From Nageia nagi (taxonomy: Eukaryota; Pinophyta), in the NCBI GenBank assembly GCA_050084985.1, contig JBITNC010000001.1, forward strand, positions 150,164,001 through 150,228,000: 64,000 bases of DNA, written 5' to 3'. Position 1 is the first letter of the stretch. Every line of letters starts with the position of its first letter. The notes below the pieces were generated by a model that did no database searches, had not been told where the DNA came from, and saw nothing but the letters and a program-made list of their open reading frames with translations. The translations under genes were made by a program, and so were the position numbers. Positions 62,368 through 64,000 of the stretch are shown piece after piece.

Positions 62368-63243
62368 TGTTTATAAATAAAATTGAGCATGCAAATAAAT
62401 AAATAGGCAAATATCTACAAACTCAATATTATCTATATTTGAGCTATGGATAGCAATTTATTCTAAATAGCAATAAACAAAATAACTAATTCAGAAATGT
62501 AATTGTACCAACCAAGACTGTAATTTGTGTACTTACCTCACGGAACGTACCTAACAACGAAAGATGAAGATATTGGTGATGTACTGATAATGAGCTGCCT
62601 TTCCAACAACGTAGTGACTTGTGAAGATGCAAAAAGAGGATCGTAGGTGGTACATTTCAGTGATATAAGAGCACTGGTGGTGTTCTTTGGTTCATAAAGG
62701 AGCACCAGCAGCCTTCGTTTGATGATTCTTAACTTCTCGATCAAGTCTAGAACTTCAATATGGATGTCTCAGATAGCAATGTGATATCAGAATAGATCAT
62801 GGATGTCAGGATAGCTCGTAAAAGGAAGCACACAAACCATAGCCTTGTAGGCGGTACCAAGATATACCTTAAGGGGTTGCCACTTACAAGACCATACGCG
62901 GGATCGTGTGTATCCTTGATATGTGGACTTACTATTAGATCCCTTATTTATATAGATAATAGATAATACAACCCATGGGTCGGCATACATCTACATAAAC
63001 AAGGCTAATTCACAACATTCTAGATAAACACACTAATAAATAAGGTAATTTATACAATATTCAAGATAATTCATGCAATATTCAAGATAATCCATGCAAC
63101 ATTCAAGATAATCATTATAAGATTCACATTTAAGACAAACATTGATATTATCACTTTAAGACATTCAAGACATATATTTAGACCAAGCATATTTTCATTA
63201 ATTTATTGATTTAAAAACATAAATTCATTTTTATGTGTTAACA
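62368..63243 (-). repeat. Right LTR of the D dimer (5' LTR of unit D2)
   Basis: It is 876 bases, as long as the other two. It is followed on the plus strand by CTGGG and then by protease-RT linker sequence of element G. Confidence 0.95.
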
Positions 63244-63248
63244 CTGGG

Positions 63249-64000
63249 GTGGTAAACGCATTGGTTCCTCAAAGGCACTTGCATGATTACTTAAGATGGG
63301 CTATAGATCCTTAGGCTTTGTGACTTCAGATTCAATGATTGATAAAGAGTATAACTGTGCTAGCATCCCCTTTCCAATTTTTCATAGGATCTTTTCCATA
63401 TGATGTGAGCTCACAATTTGTACAGGTTCACCCTATAATCCCCTAAGAGTATGCTCTTATTTTTCTATCTTGAAGGTCATCTATAGCTCTACAAAATTCC
63501 ACTTCATGGTGCCCAAAGTCCTCATCCATTGTACCCCCAAAACTATATCACATCCCCCAAGTGGTAAAGCATACATGTTGCTTTTCAAAGTATAATGGTC
63601 CATGCTCAGTTTGACATTTTGATATGTGCCTTTACATGTTATTTTTCCTCCATTACCAACCATAACCTCAAAATTATTTGTAAGGTGGATGTAATAGTTA
63701 GCAACCTTTGCCACCCGTGGATCAATAAAATTATGAGTACTTCCAAAATCCAACAATATTATGAGAGGACACTTTTAAAAAAAACCTTTGACCTTCATAG
63801 TTTGAGGGGTAGTAATTCTTGTCAATGCATTGTAAGAGATAATTAAGGCCTCCTCATCTGGAATTTTCTCTGTAGCCTTTTTGGGTACACTCTCATATTC
63901 CTCCTCACTAGGAGCATCAACATCAAGCAAATATAACTTTTGTTGAGTACAATGATGACCATGAACAAATTTCTCATCACAATTATAGCACAAACCTTTC
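63249..64000 (-). pseudogene. gag knuckle and protease of element G, cut by the window edge
   Basis: Near the right edge the minus strand reads CYNCDEKFVHGHHC, the single zinc knuckle of chromovirus gag. The protease follows (63756-63481): LDFGSTHNFIDPRVAK, then LPLGGCDIVLGVQWMRTLG. The active site reads D-F-G instead of D-S-G, a C-to-T change. The sequence then runs to the D insertion site. Confidence 0.85.

Larger units (their letters stand above)
47315..63243 (-). mobile_element. D dimer: two non-autonomous gag-only retrotransposons in tandem sharing a middle LTR
   Basis: Three 876-base LTRs (47315-48190, 54856-55731, 62368-63243) bracket two near-identical internal regions (48191-54855 and 55732-62367). 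On the minus strand each internal region has a primer-binding site, a long gag and a polypurine tract. No protease, RT, RNase H or integrase motif was found in either. Each also carries a PMD gene on the plus strand. The outer flanks are CTGGG at 47310-47314 and CTGGG at 63244-63248, a perfect target duplication for the whole array. This fits terminal-repeat elements with gag only (TR-GAG class). Confidence 0.93.
44150..64000 (-). mobile_element. Element G: chromovirus-like Ty3/gypsy retrotransposon, split by the D dimer and running off the right edge
   Basis: On the minus strand, 64000-63249 holds gag knuckle and protease, and 47309-44540 holds RT, RNase H, integrase and a chromodomain-like tail. 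The gap between them is exactly the D dimer. Joining the flanks across one copy of CTGGG brings together the protease-RT linker (FEEPMRLPPQ) and the RT start (SHDHAI), the normal order in this family. The left outer flank is CCCTT. The coding region is decayed. Confidence 0.88.

Overview
The window looks like nuclear DNA of a seed plant. It is AT-rich, has long spliced introns and is dominated by nested LTR retrotransposons of plant-specific Ty3/gypsy lineages. Intron length and repeat load would fit a large genome such as a gymnosperm, but nothing seen here proves that. One 100-base run of N (24967-25066) is an assembly gap.

Left end (1-12.3 kb, minus strand): the 5' half of a CAND1 gene (cullin-associated NEDD8-dissociated protein). 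Sixteen coding exons can be chained in phase into the first 622 residues; the rest lies beyond base 1. Two of its introns have GC rather than GT donors. A dead hAT transposase, in the opposite orientation, and a perfect 130-bp tandem duplication sit in its 4.6-kb intron 10.

12.3-16.3 kb: no recognisable gene. 16.3-25 kb (plus strand): element A, a Ty3/gypsy element of the Tat type (gag, protease, RT, RNase H, a second RNase H, integrase), full-length but broken by stops, its 3' LTR cut by the gap. 25-27 kb: a PPR-protein pseudogene (minus) split by a non-autonomous CACTA element. 29.5-39.4 kb (plus): a second Tat-type locus, built as LTR-internal-LTR-truncated internal-LTR fragment (B/C array). 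It appears to sit inside an older relic whose plant-mobile-domain (PMD) pseudogene is visible at 40-40.6 kb. 42.3-43.8 kb: a tandem repeat of about 250 bp with an inverted outlying copy.

Right part (44.1-64 kb, minus): a chromodomain-type Ty3/gypsy element (G), split at its RT region by a tandem dimer of a non-autonomous element (D). The dimer is LTR-internal-LTR-internal-LTR and is flanked by a perfect 5-bp target duplication CTGGG. Each D unit carries gag only, no pol, and on the opposite strand an intron-containing PMD gene with its own TATA box. D shares LTR ends, primer-binding site, polypurine tract and 3' repeats with element A, so A-type elements are the obvious source of the missing enzymes.

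Premature stops in all these elements are mostly at glutamine codons (CAG/CAA to TAG/TAA), the pattern expected of cytosine-methylation decay. No tRNA, rRNA or CRISPR was seen.
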